Below are positions 56,902 to 64,000 of a DNA stretch of 64,000 bases, piece after piece (the stretch's first letter is position 1; every line of letters begins with the position of its first letter). Source of the stretch: Nocardioides zhouii (lineage in GTDB: Bacteria > Actinomycetota > Actinomycetes > Propionibacteriales > Nocardioidaceae). A program made the translations under genes and the position numbers. The notes under the pieces are model-generated. The model searched no databases. It was not told where the DNA came from and saw nothing but the letters and a program-made list of their open reading frames with translations. The stretch covers positions 124,001 through 188,000 of the forward strand of contig NZ_SDWV01000007.1 in the NCBI RefSeq assembly GCF_004137345.1, in the 5' to 3' direction.

Positions 56902-58040
56902 CGGCGTCCGTCCTGATCGATGCGGGCAACCTCGTCGCTGGCGGTGGCGTGCAGGTCGGCGCGTCGTTCCTCGACGAGCTCGGTCGGCGGGCGCACGACC
57001 CCGAGGCGCAGCAGCGTTGGCCCTGGCTCGCCGACGTCGTCGTCGAGGCGTCCGAGGAGGTCGTGGCGAACACGACAGGCGAGACCACCTCGCTCTCCGT
57101 GGAGATCGTGGACGGACGGCCTCTCGACCGGCTGCGGCGCCGACCCGGGCGACCCGCCCACGACGTGTCCTTCACGGTGTTCGGTCCCGACTACGGCCCG
57201 CGCCGCGCCCGGACCCGCGTCGTCGGGTTCGCGGACGTCACCAGCCTGTTCCCCGAGTTCGCCGCGGTCCCCGGTGCCCGCGCCCGGCTGCGGCAGGCCG
57301 TCCGGTCGCGGGTGTCCCGGCAGCGCTTCGCCCGGGCTGACGTGGTCGTCGCGGAGTCGTCGTACGTGGCCGCCGAGCTCCAGCAGCGGTGGAGCATCCC
57401 GGCAGACCGTCTCCGCGTCGTGCCCAACGTGCTGAACCGGGTGTTCTTCGACGAGTCGCTGCAGACCCCGCTGTCGCACGATGCCTTCGAGCACCCCGTC
57501 TTCGCCTTCCCCACGCGGGCGTATCCGCACAAGAACCTGGTGGTGCTGGGCGCCGCCGCGCAGGCCCTGCACGACACGTACGGTCGGGACGTCCGGTTCG
57601 CGCTCACCCTCACCGACGCCGAGTGGCAGGGACTGGACCCGGCCACCAGGAAGGTGAGCCACAACGTCGGTCCCCTGCGGGTGTCCCAGGTGCCCGGCCT
57701 GTACGACGTCAGCGACGGCGTCGTGTTCCCGAGCCTCAACGAGTGCTTCTCCGTCACGCCCCTCGAGGCGATGAGGAGCCGGCGACCGCTGGTCGCGTCC
57801 GACCGGCAGTTCGTCCGTGAGGTGGCGGGCGATGCCGCGTGGTACTTCGAGCCGACGGACCCGGCCTCGCTCGCCCGGGCCCTGGCCGACGTCCTGTCGG
57901 CAGACGATGGTGCCCGCGAGCGGCGGGTCGCGGAGGGTGGTCGGGTCGCCGACGGCTGGGCGACGGGGGCGGACCGGGCCACGGCGTACCTCGAGCTCAT
58001 CCACGAGGCGCTCGCACGCCGAGCGACATCGCCGACATGA
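56898..58040 (+). CDS. Glycosyltransferase, GT4 type
   Basis: 380 residues. N-terminus SVLIDAGNLVAGGGVQVGAS, then VVAESSYVAAELQQRWSIP, FAFPTRAYPHKNLVVLG (donor half), VVFPSLNECFSVTPLEAMRS (the usual E-x7-E motif with PLEAM) and WYFEPTDPASLARAL. Sugar specificity unknown. Coupled by ATGA to the preceding polymerase-like gene and to the flippase gene after it. Confidence 0.85.
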   Translation: MTASVLIDAGNLVAGGGVQVGASFLDELGRRAHDPEAQQRWPWLADVVVEASEEVVANTTGETTSLSVEIVDGRPLDRLRRRPGRPAHDVSFTVFGPDYGPRRARTRVVGFADVTSLFPEFAAVPGARARLRQAVRSRVSRQRFARADVVVAESSYVAAELQQRWSIPADRLRVVPNVLNRVFFDESLQTPLSHDAFEHPVFAFPTRAYPHKNLVVLGAAAQALHDTYGRDVRFALTLTDAEWQGLDPATRKVSHNVGPLRVSQVPGLYDVSDGVVFPSLNECFSVTPLEAMRSRRPLVASDRQFVREVAGDAAWYFEPTDPASLARALADVLSADDGARERRVAEGGRVADGWATGADRATAYLELIHEALARRATSPT

Positions 58041-59251
58041 CCGCCTTCCGGAGGCTCGGCCTCGGCGTGATCGACCAGGCCCTCTCCAGCCTGTCGAACG
58101 TCTTGTTCCTCGTGGCCGTGGCGCGCGTGTCCGGCGTCGAGGAGTTCGGTGCCGTGTCGTTCGGCTACGCGCTCTTCGCCTTCGGGCTGTCGGTGCAACG
58201 CTCCTCGATCGGGCTGCTGGTCTCGCTCTCGGCGCGCAGGAACCTGCCACCACCGGCCCTGCTGGCACTGTTGTGGGCGCTGGTCGTCGTGGCGCTGGGG
58301 CTGGCGCTCGGAGCCACGGTCGGCGACGGGGGGTCGGCTGCCTACTACGTGGTCGTCGCCGGGTGCCTCGTCGTGTACCCGCAGGACATCCTGCGCTACA
58401 ACGCCATCGCGCAGCGCCGCGCGGGACATGCCGTGCTGAGCGACGCCATCTGGACGTCCGCCACCGTGGCGCTGGTCCTCGCGAGCCTGGCGGGGGTGTC
58501 GATGGACACGACCACCATGGTCCTGGTGTGGGTGGGCGCAGGCTGTGTGGCCCTGGTGGCGATCGCCCTCGCGGAGCAGGTGGCTGTGGCGTCGAGTCCT
58601 CGGCGGTGGTTCGCCGACCACGCGGACGAGCTGCGCATCCTCGGACCGGACGCGGTGCTCGCCTCGCTCGCGCCTCTGCTGCTCGCGGCCACGATGGCCG
58701 AGTTCATGACGCTGGGGGACGTCGCCGCGGTGCGTGGTGCCGGCACGCTGCTCGGTCCGACCGCCGTGCTCTTCGCCGCACTTCCGGCCGTGATCCTGCC
58801 GGAGATGGCTCGGATCCTCGGCGACGACCGGGCCAGGCTCGCGCGGGTGCAGGCGTTCGTCATGGGGCTGCTGGTCGTCGCCTGGGGTGGCTTCCTGCTG
58901 CTGGTGCCGGACGACGTGGGGGTGCACGTGCTGGGCGAGACCTGGACACGGTCGATCGCCGTGCTGCCCTACGCCGTGCTCGAGCTGGTGATGTGGGCGC
59001 TGGCCGCAGGCCCCATCTCGCTGCTGAGCGCCTACCGCCGCTGGCGGACGCTGCTGCTCGCGCGGGTCGCCTACATGGCGATGGTGACCTGCGCGCTGGC
59101 CGTCACGATCGCGAGCGACAGCGTGGTCCGCGTGATGATCGGCATGGCTGTGGCGAGCGCGGGCAACTGCCTCGTCCTCGCCATCGCGGCTCGCGGGCTG
59201 AGCCGGGACCACGTCGCGGTGGGCGGGGCACCGGACTCCTCGAGCACGTGA
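58037..59251 (+). CDS. Polysaccharide flippase (Wzx/MATE-like)
   Basis: 404 residues, about 12 hydrophobic segments. The opening RLGLGVIDQALSSLSNVLF, with VSGVEEFGAVSFGYALFAFG, is typical of Wzx-type oligosaccharide flippases. It would carry the lipid-linked repeat unit across the membrane for polymerisation. ATGA overlap with the glycosyltransferase gene; last gene of the coupled plus-strand block that starts at capE. Confidence 0.83.
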   Translation: MTAFRRLGLGVIDQALSSLSNVLFLVAVARVSGVEEFGAVSFGYALFAFGLSVQRSSIGLLVSLSARRNLPPPALLALLWALVVVALGLALGATVGDGGSAAYYVVVAGCLVVYPQDILRYNAIAQRRAGHAVLSDAIWTSATVALVLASLAGVSMDTTTMVLVWVGAGCVALVAIALAEQVAVASSPRRWFADHADELRILGPDAVLASLAPLLLAATMAEFMTLGDVAAVRGAGTLLGPTAVLFAALPAVILPEMARILGDDRARLARVQAFVMGLLVVAWGGFLLLVPDDVGVHVLGETWTRSIAVLPYAVLELVMWALAAGPISLLSAYRRWRTLLLARVAYMAMVTCALAVTIASDSVVRVMIGMAVASAGNCLVLAIAARGLSRDHVAVGGAPDSSST

Positions 59252-59283
59252 GTGAGCATGCACGTCTGTCTGAGTTCCGCGTC

Positions 59284-59289
59284 TAGGGT
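59284..59289 (+). promoter_or_regulatory. -10 box for leaderless start
   Basis: TAGGGT then 6 bases then GTG 59296, with no ribosome site. A strong case of leaderless transcription start, and it shows that the following gene has its own promoter. Confidence 0.5.
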
Positions 59290-59295
59290 TGCGTC

Positions 59296-60531
59296 GTGCA
59301 CAGCTCTCGGGTCTGGTCCCTCCGTGATGTCGCGATCGCGTGGGCCCTCGTCGTCGGATCAGGCGTTCCCACGATCCTGTTCTCCCCCTATGACGTCGAT
59401 CAGCCGGGCTCGATCCCGGCCTACGTGCTGCTGTGCGTCGTGACGGTGGCGATCATGTGGACCACCTGCATGACCGACGGTCGGTACCGGCTGCCCGAGT
59501 GGGCAGCCGTGTCCGTGCTGGTCTCTGCTGTCATGGCCCTGGCCACCTGGTACGGCGTGTGGGGCCCCATCATCGGCGCTACCTCTGACAGCTTGGACGC
59601 CCTCGCGGTCGGTGTCGATCAGCTGATGAAGGGAGCGAATCCGTGGGGCGCACTGACCTTCCTGGACAACATCCCGTCCCCGATGCTGGGCGGATTCATC
59701 CTTGCGGTCCCGTTCGTCGTCGTTCCGTCGGCGTTGTTCCTCCAACCACTCGTCTGGTTGGCGGCATTCGTCGCGTTCCTCGTCCGGACGGGCGGTGTCC
59801 ACGTCGCGGCAGTGGTGTCCGTGCTGTTCTTCCTGTCGCCGTGGACGCGGCTCGCGTTTCCCGCGGGCAATGACCACTGGAGCGTTGCTCTCGTCGTGGT
59901 CCTGACCGGCACCTGGGGCTACTGGGTGCTTCGCGACGACCTCGGAGGGTGGCACTGGTGGCTGTCATCGCTGGCCTTCGGTGTGGCGCTGTCGAACCGA
60001 TTCACCGTGTGGATCGCAGTCATCCCGCTCCTGGCGCTCTGGTGGCGCTCGTTCGACCAGCGTGGGATCCGCTGGTTCGTTCCCGCCGGCGTGACCACGC
60101 TCGTGCTGGTCGTGGGGCCTGTGTTCGTGAACCCCACGGCCTACCTCGATGGCCCCATTGCCGTTTCGGTCGGCAAGGCCGAGGACGGCGCCGTCGCTCA
60201 CGCAGCGGTACTTGTCGCAGCATCCACCCTGCTGGTCACGGCATTGTTGTCGTGGCGGGTCCGCGATCTCGCGGGAGCGTGGCTGGCCGTCGCCGGCGGA
60301 CTGGCGACCCTCACCGGTGTGGCGATCATGACGAAGATCCCCGTCGAGGGTTGGTCCGCGATCGGCACCTACGAGGGCACCGCCTACAACGGCGCCTGGT
60401 TCGTGTTCGGTCTCATCGGCCTGGCCGTGCCGCGCGGCGAACGGACGTCAACCACGACACCCGGGCCCGCAATCGCGACCGCTGCTGACGCGAGTCGGCC
60501 CAGCAGTTCCCGGTCTTCCGCCCGCGGGTGA
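59296..60531 (+). CDS. Polytopic membrane protein, possible GT-C glycosyltransferase
   Basis: 411 residues, about ten to eleven hydrophobic segments. An early loop has MKGANPWGALTFLDNIPSP. The ANPW motif and the following acidic residue resemble the first loop of lipid-linked sugar (GT-C/DUF2029-like) mannosyl- or arabinosyltransferases, but the catalytic Asp arrangement is not certain. The C-terminal tail is Thr/Ser/Ala-rich. GC and CGTACG use are lower than in neighbours. Own leaderless promoter; convergent with the methyltransferase gene. Confidence 0.6.
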   Translation: MHSSRVWSLRDVAIAWALVVGSGVPTILFSPYDVDQPGSIPAYVLLCVVTVAIMWTTCMTDGRYRLPEWAAVSVLVSAVMALATWYGVWGPIIGATSDSLDALAVGVDQLMKGANPWGALTFLDNIPSPMLGGFILAVPFVVVPSALFLQPLVWLAAFVAFLVRTGGVHVAAVVSVLFFLSPWTRLAFPAGNDHWSVALVVVLTGTWGYWVLRDDLGGWHWWLSSLAFGVALSNRFTVWIAVIPLLALWWRSFDQRGIRWFVPAGVTTLVLVVGPVFVNPTAYLDGPIAVSVGKAEDGAVAHAAVLVAASTLLVTALLSWRVRDLAGAWLAVAGGLATLTGVAIMTKIPVEGWSAIGTYEGTAYNGAWFVFGLIGLAVPRGERTSTTTPGPAIATAADASRPSSSRSSARG

Positions 60532-60566
60532 CGTGGGTCAACGGCTCCCGATCAGTCAGGACCGTC

Positions 60567-61412
60567 TCAGGACGTTCGGCGTACGACGAACAGGTCGCCG
60601 CCCTTCGCGCGAACCAGGGTCGCCTCGAAGTGGTTGGGCAGCAGCGCAGCGACCACGCGCCAGAAGTCCTGTGCGGCCGGGATGATGTCCTCGATCACCA
60701 GCCACCCGTGCACCGGCATGATCCGCAGGCCGAGCAGGAGCACCTGCATATTGGCGTCGGGGCTGTGCAGGCCGTCATCGATGATGAGGTGCACGTCGTC
60801 GGGAAGCTGTGCCTCGAGCGCACGCACGCTCTCGGTACTCGTCTGATCGACCCACGTGGTGGTGATCCGGTCCTCCTGGAAGAGGATCTCCCGATCGATG
60901 TCGGCCCCGAAGACGGCGGACGTCGGGAGGTAGTCGCGGAACGCGCGCAACGATGCACCCGGGCGGGCGAGACGCCCCATGGTCGACACGATGCTCTCGT
61001 CGTTGGTGCCCAGACCGATCTCGAGGAGGCTAGATCCTTGGGGCATGGAGTCGAGGATGCCGGCGTACACGAGGTGGTAGTCGTGGTCGGTCGACTTGTC
61101 GCTCCCGTGCCGGCGAAGGAGCTCGTCCAACCGCCCGACCGCGCCGTGGTCGGCCGCGCCCGCCCAGAACTCGACGGGATCCACGACCGACAGGCCACGC
61201 GCCTCCACGTGGTCGGCCAGCTGCCCGACGAGCTCGATGCTCCGGTTGGCGGCATGGAGTGCCATCGCGGACCGGACTTCGGGATACCCCGCGGAGTTCG
61301 GGGCGTAGGCAGGCAGGGCCTCGAGGATCTTGAGGTCCCGCCGCACCCGCACGCGGTTTGCCGCACGGGCGAAGGGCACATTGCGTACTGCTCGGCGGAC
61401 CTGCTTGTTCAC
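60567..61412 (-). CDS. Class I SAM-dependent methyltransferase (glycan cluster type)
   Basis: About 281 residues. After an Arg-rich N-terminus, LLRRHGSDKSTDHDYHLVYA and SSLLEIGLGTNDE (SAM site) are typical of sugar O-methyltransferases found in polysaccharide loci. VHLIIDDGLHSPDANMQVLL gives the Asp-Asp and His of the MycF/TylF-like metal-dependent group. GTG 61412 has GGAG 6 bases upstream, and TAGAGT lies 41 bases upstream on the minus strand. Probably methylates a sugar of the repeat unit. Lower GC than average here. Confidence 0.78.
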   Translation of the reverse strand: MNKQVRRAVRNVPFARAANRVRVRRDLKILEALPAYAPNSAGYPEVRSAMALHAANRSIELVGQLADHVEARGLSVVDPVEFWAGAADHGAVGRLDELLRRHGSDKSTDHDYHLVYAGILDSMPQGSSLLEIGLGTNDESIVSTMGRLARPGASLRAFRDYLPTSAVFGADIDREILFQEDRITTTWVDQTSTESVRALEAQLPDDVHLIIDDGLHSPDANMQVLLLGLRIMPVHGWLVIEDIIPAAQDFWRVVAALLPNHFEATLVRAKGGDLFVVRRTS

Positions 61413-61515
61413 GTTGCTCTCCCCGGACGACCGACGTGCACGGACGGCAGCGACTCTAACAATGGGTGACCTCGGGTCCGACGGGTCGGTGAGGCGCGTG
61501 TCGACGCCGGCCGCG

Positions 61516-62676
61516 CTACCGGGCCGAGTGACGCAGGCTCTCCAGCCAGGCGAGGTAGGGAGCGCGGAGGGCCTCGGCGGAGACCTCGGCGCGCATGTGG
61601 TGGGCCGCGCGCTCTCCCAGCCGGTCGTCGCTGGACAGCTCGACGATCCGCTGGGGGAACTCCTGCACGTCGGAAAACGTGAGAGCGGCGGCGGCCGCTG
61701 CGTAGTCCGCGGCCGCATGGACGGTGGAGTTGACCAGGCACGGCGTGCCCCGCGTCATGAACTCGAGCAGCACCATGCTGCACGCGTCCCAACGGCTGCT
61801 GTGGACATAGCCCCGGGCGTGGATCATCAGGTCCTCCTTCTCCGGCCCCGACACCGAGTGCCGGGTCGTCACGGAGTCACCCAGGCCCAGTTGCACCACG
61901 AGGGCCTCGACCTCGGCCCGTCCGCCCAGGTAGTCAGGTCCCGCCAGGACGAGGCGCGGGCGCGGTGCGGGCAGCTCGGCCCAACCGCGCAGCAGGAGGT
62001 CCAGTCCCTTGTGGTCGACCACAAACCGGCCGATCCAGACGAAGTAGTCCCCGTCCCCGACCCAGGCCCCCGAGGCGTCGATCTCCGGTGCCGGGTTGGA
62101 GAAGACCCCGGCTGGCACGGCGGCCCCAGCCACGGCTGAGACCTCGGCTACCTCTGAGGGGAAGAACAGGTGCACGGCGTCGACCCGGCGGAGCGCGTGC
62201 CGCTCCAGGCGCGCACGGATCCCGAGGATGTCGCGGCCCGCGTCGACGATCTGCGGTGCGTAGACGCCGTGCGGCATCGCGACGACCGTCGCCCCGACCC
62301 GGCGGGCATGGCGGACCGCGAGGACGTTGGACGGCACCCAGCCCTCGTGGACGTAGAGGATGTCGCCCCGCCGAAGGTTCGTCGCCCACCATTTCATCAG
62401 GTACGTGCGGCTGCTCCGGCCGACGTGGGAGACGCGTCGCAGCGGGATTCCCAGCTCGTCGAGACGCTCCGCATCACGGTGGGCACCGTCGCGCTCGCCG
62501 GCGACCCACACCTCGGTGGGGCCACCCGTCGCGGCGATGGCGGCCCAGGAGGCGATGCTCTCGGTGACCCCGGACCGGTGATCGAGGAATCGGGGGTAGT
62601 AGTGGATCACGCGTCCTGAGACTGGCACCGCGTCATCGTAGAGGGAGCCGCTCGCGCGGCGGTCCTCTCGGGTCAC
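61516..62676 (-). CDS. Glycosyltransferase, GT4 type
   Basis: About 386 residues. VIHYYPRFLDHRSGVTESIA opens the acceptor half, then VVAMPHGVYAPQIVDAGRD. The donor half has VWIGRFVVDHKGLDLLLRGW, PRLVLAGPDYLGG and SRWDACSMVLLEFMTRGTPC (E-x7-E-like). GTG 62676 overlaps the stop of the GT2 gene. The open frame continues upstream for 419 codons, but that part is antisense-frame noise over the GT2 gene. Specificity unknown. Confidence 0.85.
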   Translation of the reverse strand: MTREDRRASGSLYDDAVPVSGRVIHYYPRFLDHRSGVTESIASWAAIAATGGPTEVWVAGERDGAHRDAERLDELGIPLRRVSHVGRSSRTYLMKWWATNLRRGDILYVHEGWVPSNVLAVRHARRVGATVVAMPHGVYAPQIVDAGRDILGIRARLERHALRRVDAVHLFFPSEVAEVSAVAGAAVPAGVFSNPAPEIDASGAWVGDGDYFVWIGRFVVDHKGLDLLLRGWAELPAPRPRLVLAGPDYLGGRAEVEALVVQLGLGDSVTTRHSVSGPEKEDLMIHARGYVHSSRWDACSMVLLEFMTRGTPCLVNSTVHAAADYAAAAAALTFSDVQEFPQRIVELSSDDRLGERAAHHMRAEVSAEALRAPYLAWLESLRHSAR

Positions 62677-64000
62677 TCCCGCTTCCTGGCGCGTTCGCGC
62701 TGCCGCCGCAGCCGCTCCTCGAGCTCGGCCACCCGGGCGCGCAGGGCGTCGACGGCCTCGTTGACGGTCACGAGGTCGCTGGCCGCCTGCTCGTTGAGGC
62801 CGGCGAACCGGAACTTCTCGGCCCGCTCCTCCTCGAGCTCGCTCCGGAGCCGGCGTACGTCGGCACCCGCGCCCGGCGGCAGCAGGAGCACGCGGGCATC
62901 GACCTCGGCGAGCACGGCCTCGCGGGCGGCTCGCCAGACGTCGGCGTCGTGGATGTCGCGTGAGCCCTCCGTCCGGGCCCAGAGCCGGTAGACGCTGGTC
63001 GCCGCGGGCCCGCTGGTGACGCCGGCCAGGGCCGCGGCGTCCATGAGGTAGGCCCAGTCCTCGTTGGTGGCGAGGCCCTCGTCGAACCGGCGGCCGAGGT
63101 CCGCGTACACGCCCCGGGGCATCGCGACCGTCATGAACGGCGAGGCGTTGTCCCAGAGGTGGTCGACCATGCTGAAGGCCGCCGGCCACACTGGGCGGGC
63201 CGGCCCGTCGTCGGCCGGAACGGCGCCCCCGCCGTCGGGCCCGGACGGCACCGGATGGACCTCCTGGGCGAGCGCGACCGTGCGCAGCACCGTCCCGGGC
63301 GCACGCGACTCGAGCTCGGCGAAGGCCGCGACCCAGTCGAGGGTCACCGCGTCGTCGTCGTCGAGCACCGCGACGTACCTCCCGCGTGCCGCGTCGAACG
63401 CGTCGTTGAGGGGAGCCGCCCGACCGGGGCGGTCCACCTCCAGCACGCGGATGCGCTCGCGCAGCCAGCCCGGCGTGGCCGCGACGACCTCGCGCACAGC
63501 GGCGAGGGCGTCCACACCCACCCGGTGACAGGCGAGCACGATTTCGAAGTCGCGCGAGGTCTGGCCGGCCAGGCAGGTCAGCGTCTCCTCGAGCAGCAGC
63601 AGGCGCGTGCCCTGGGTGCGGGTGACGACCGTCAGGAAGGGCCGGTCCTCCAGCCCGGCAGGCAGCTCGGGGGTCGGCAGCCCGGCCTGGCGCAGGAGGA
63701 GGTGGAGGGCGGTCGCCGGCAGGGCTGCGGGATGGCCGTACGGCGGCACCGTGTTGCTGGCGGACGCGGGTGCCGTCGTCCCGTCGACGCGCCGGTCGGT
63801 GAACACGGCGGCGGACTCGAGGCGGCGTACGCCAGTGGGGTCGGCGTCCTGGTCGGCTCCGGCGGGGAACGCGACGCAGACCACAGGGGTCGGGGCCGGC
63901 TCCGCGTCCGGTCCGTCGGCCGTCGCCCCCCACGGGAGGACCCGGGTCTGGTGCGGCTCGCCGGACGCGGCGGTGGCGGCGACCAGGCGGTGCAGGGCGC
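62673..64000 (-). CDS. Glycosyltransferase family 2 with C-terminal coiled coil, 5' end missing
   Basis: Open to the right edge of the window, so the N-terminus is not seen; about 442 codons are present. The GT-A core has PFLTVVTRTQGTRLLLLEET, then GRYVAVLDDDDAVTLDWVAA (the DDD metal/nucleotide site) and TNEDWAYLMDAA. The last 65 residues form a Glu/Arg/Leu heptad-like coiled coil from VRRLRSELEEERAEKFRF to the end, probably for oligomerisation or scaffolding of the glycan assembly machinery. A Gly/Pro/Asp-rich insertion over a small palindrome (63231-63249) precedes the VWPAAFSMVDHLW motif. Coupled by GTGA to the next glycosyltransferase. Confidence 0.85.
   Translation of the reverse strand, partial: ALHRLVAATAASGEPHQTRVLPWGATADGPDAEPAPTPVVCVAFPAGADQDADPTGVRRLESAAVFTDRRVDGTTAPASASNTVPPYGHPAALPATALHLLLRQAGLPTPELPAGLEDRPFLTVVTRTQGTRLLLLEETLTCLAGQTSRDFEIVLACHRVGVDALAAVREVVAATPGWLRERIRVLEVDRPGRAAPLNDAFDAARGRYVAVLDDDDAVTLDWVAAFAELESRAPGTVLRTVALAQEVHPVPSGPDGGGAVPADDGPARPVWPAAFSMVDHLWDNASPFMTVAMPRGVYADLGRRFDEGLATNEDWAYLMDAAALAGVTSGPAATSVYRLWARTEGSRDIHDADVWRAAREAVLAEVDARVLLLPPGAGADVRRLRSELEEERAEKFRFAGLNEQAASDLVTVNEAVDALRARVAELEERLRRQRERARKRE

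Noticed and set aside
61516..63933. A single 805-residue fused protein on the minus strand
   Set aside because: Only the last 386 codons encode a glycosyltransferase. The upstream part is Arg/Pro-rich noise in the wrong frame over a clear GT2 gene that ends with a GTGA overlap.
1..64000. tRNA, rRNA and riboswitch genes
   Set aside because: I looked for cloverleaf-like and conserved riboswitch core sequences in the intergenic gaps and saw none; the gaps are short and mostly hold hairpins or promoters.

Overview
The window is 64 kb of very GC-rich DNA (about 71% by eye) with dense genes, many 4-base ATGA/GTGA start-stop overlaps, GTG starts, and leaderless-looking promoters. It also carries a SigK/RskA locus, an HelD-type RNA polymerase recycling factor and a TIGR03084 protein of the mycothiol-isomerase-like fold. 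This fits the chromosome of an actinobacterium, most likely Nocardioidaceae (Nocardioides-like). No rRNA, tRNA, CRISPR array, transposase or integrase was seen. No gene-free stretch exceeds 300 bases; the longest are 37066-37296, 50082-50296 and 27784-27991.

Layout. (1) 1-3215: a thiolase (cut at the left edge) and a FadB-type multifunctional protein, a beta-oxidation pair. (2) 3336-9755: an ABC-2 type exporter pair, then a PadR regulator with a MacB/FtsX-type ABC exporter and a probable operator in front. (3) 9899-19437: a tightly coupled eight-gene catabolic operon: TetR regulator, TIGR03084 protein, AtuA-family protein, acyl-CoA dehydrogenase, SRPBCC protein, carboxyltransferase, biotin carboxylase/carrier, second acyl-CoA dehydrogenase. 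It resembles the atu/liu systems for branched or acyclic-terpene acyl-CoAs. (4) 19499-21842: tandem paralogous small exported proteins, an MmcQ/YjbR protein and a membrane acyltransferase. (5) 21852-25768: a lower-GC module with a two-component system between two paralogous secreted proteins. It is bounded by a 35-base imperfect direct repeat of the 3' end of a protein-isoaspartate methyltransferase gene that is itself frameshifted. (6) 25780-27783: AraC, VOC, cupin and the broken methyltransferase gene. (7) 27992-29441: an ECF sigma factor with a Pro/Thr-tailed membrane partner. (8) 29503-38838: a colinear locus matching the Mycobacterium tuberculosis SigK regulon: molybdopterin oxidoreductase, fasciclin lipoprotein, sigK, rskA, a flavin oxidase/DUF1365 fusion, two cyclopropane-synthase-like methyltransferases and DUF1295. 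(9) 39021-45224: enoyl-CoA hydratase, SDR, small membrane protein, HelD helicase, secreted GH16 enzyme, EamA transporter. (10) 45295-64000: an exopolysaccharide locus with a WecA-like initiating transferase, CapD/CapE/CapF/CapG nucleotide-sugar enzymes (UDP-L-FucNAc type), glycosyltransferases, two polymerase/ligase-like proteins, a flippase and a methyltransferase.

Beyond genes, three DNA-level patterns stand out. The hexamer CGTACG is used far more than expected, in all reading frames and through otherwise rare codons, except in a few segments that may be recently acquired. Several intergenic regions carry long perfect inverted repeats with unrelated arm sequences but similar design. Several coding sequences carry strong palindromes exactly where the protein has a non-conserved Gly/Ala/Pro/Ser-rich insertion, which suggests in-frame insertion of small palindromic elements.
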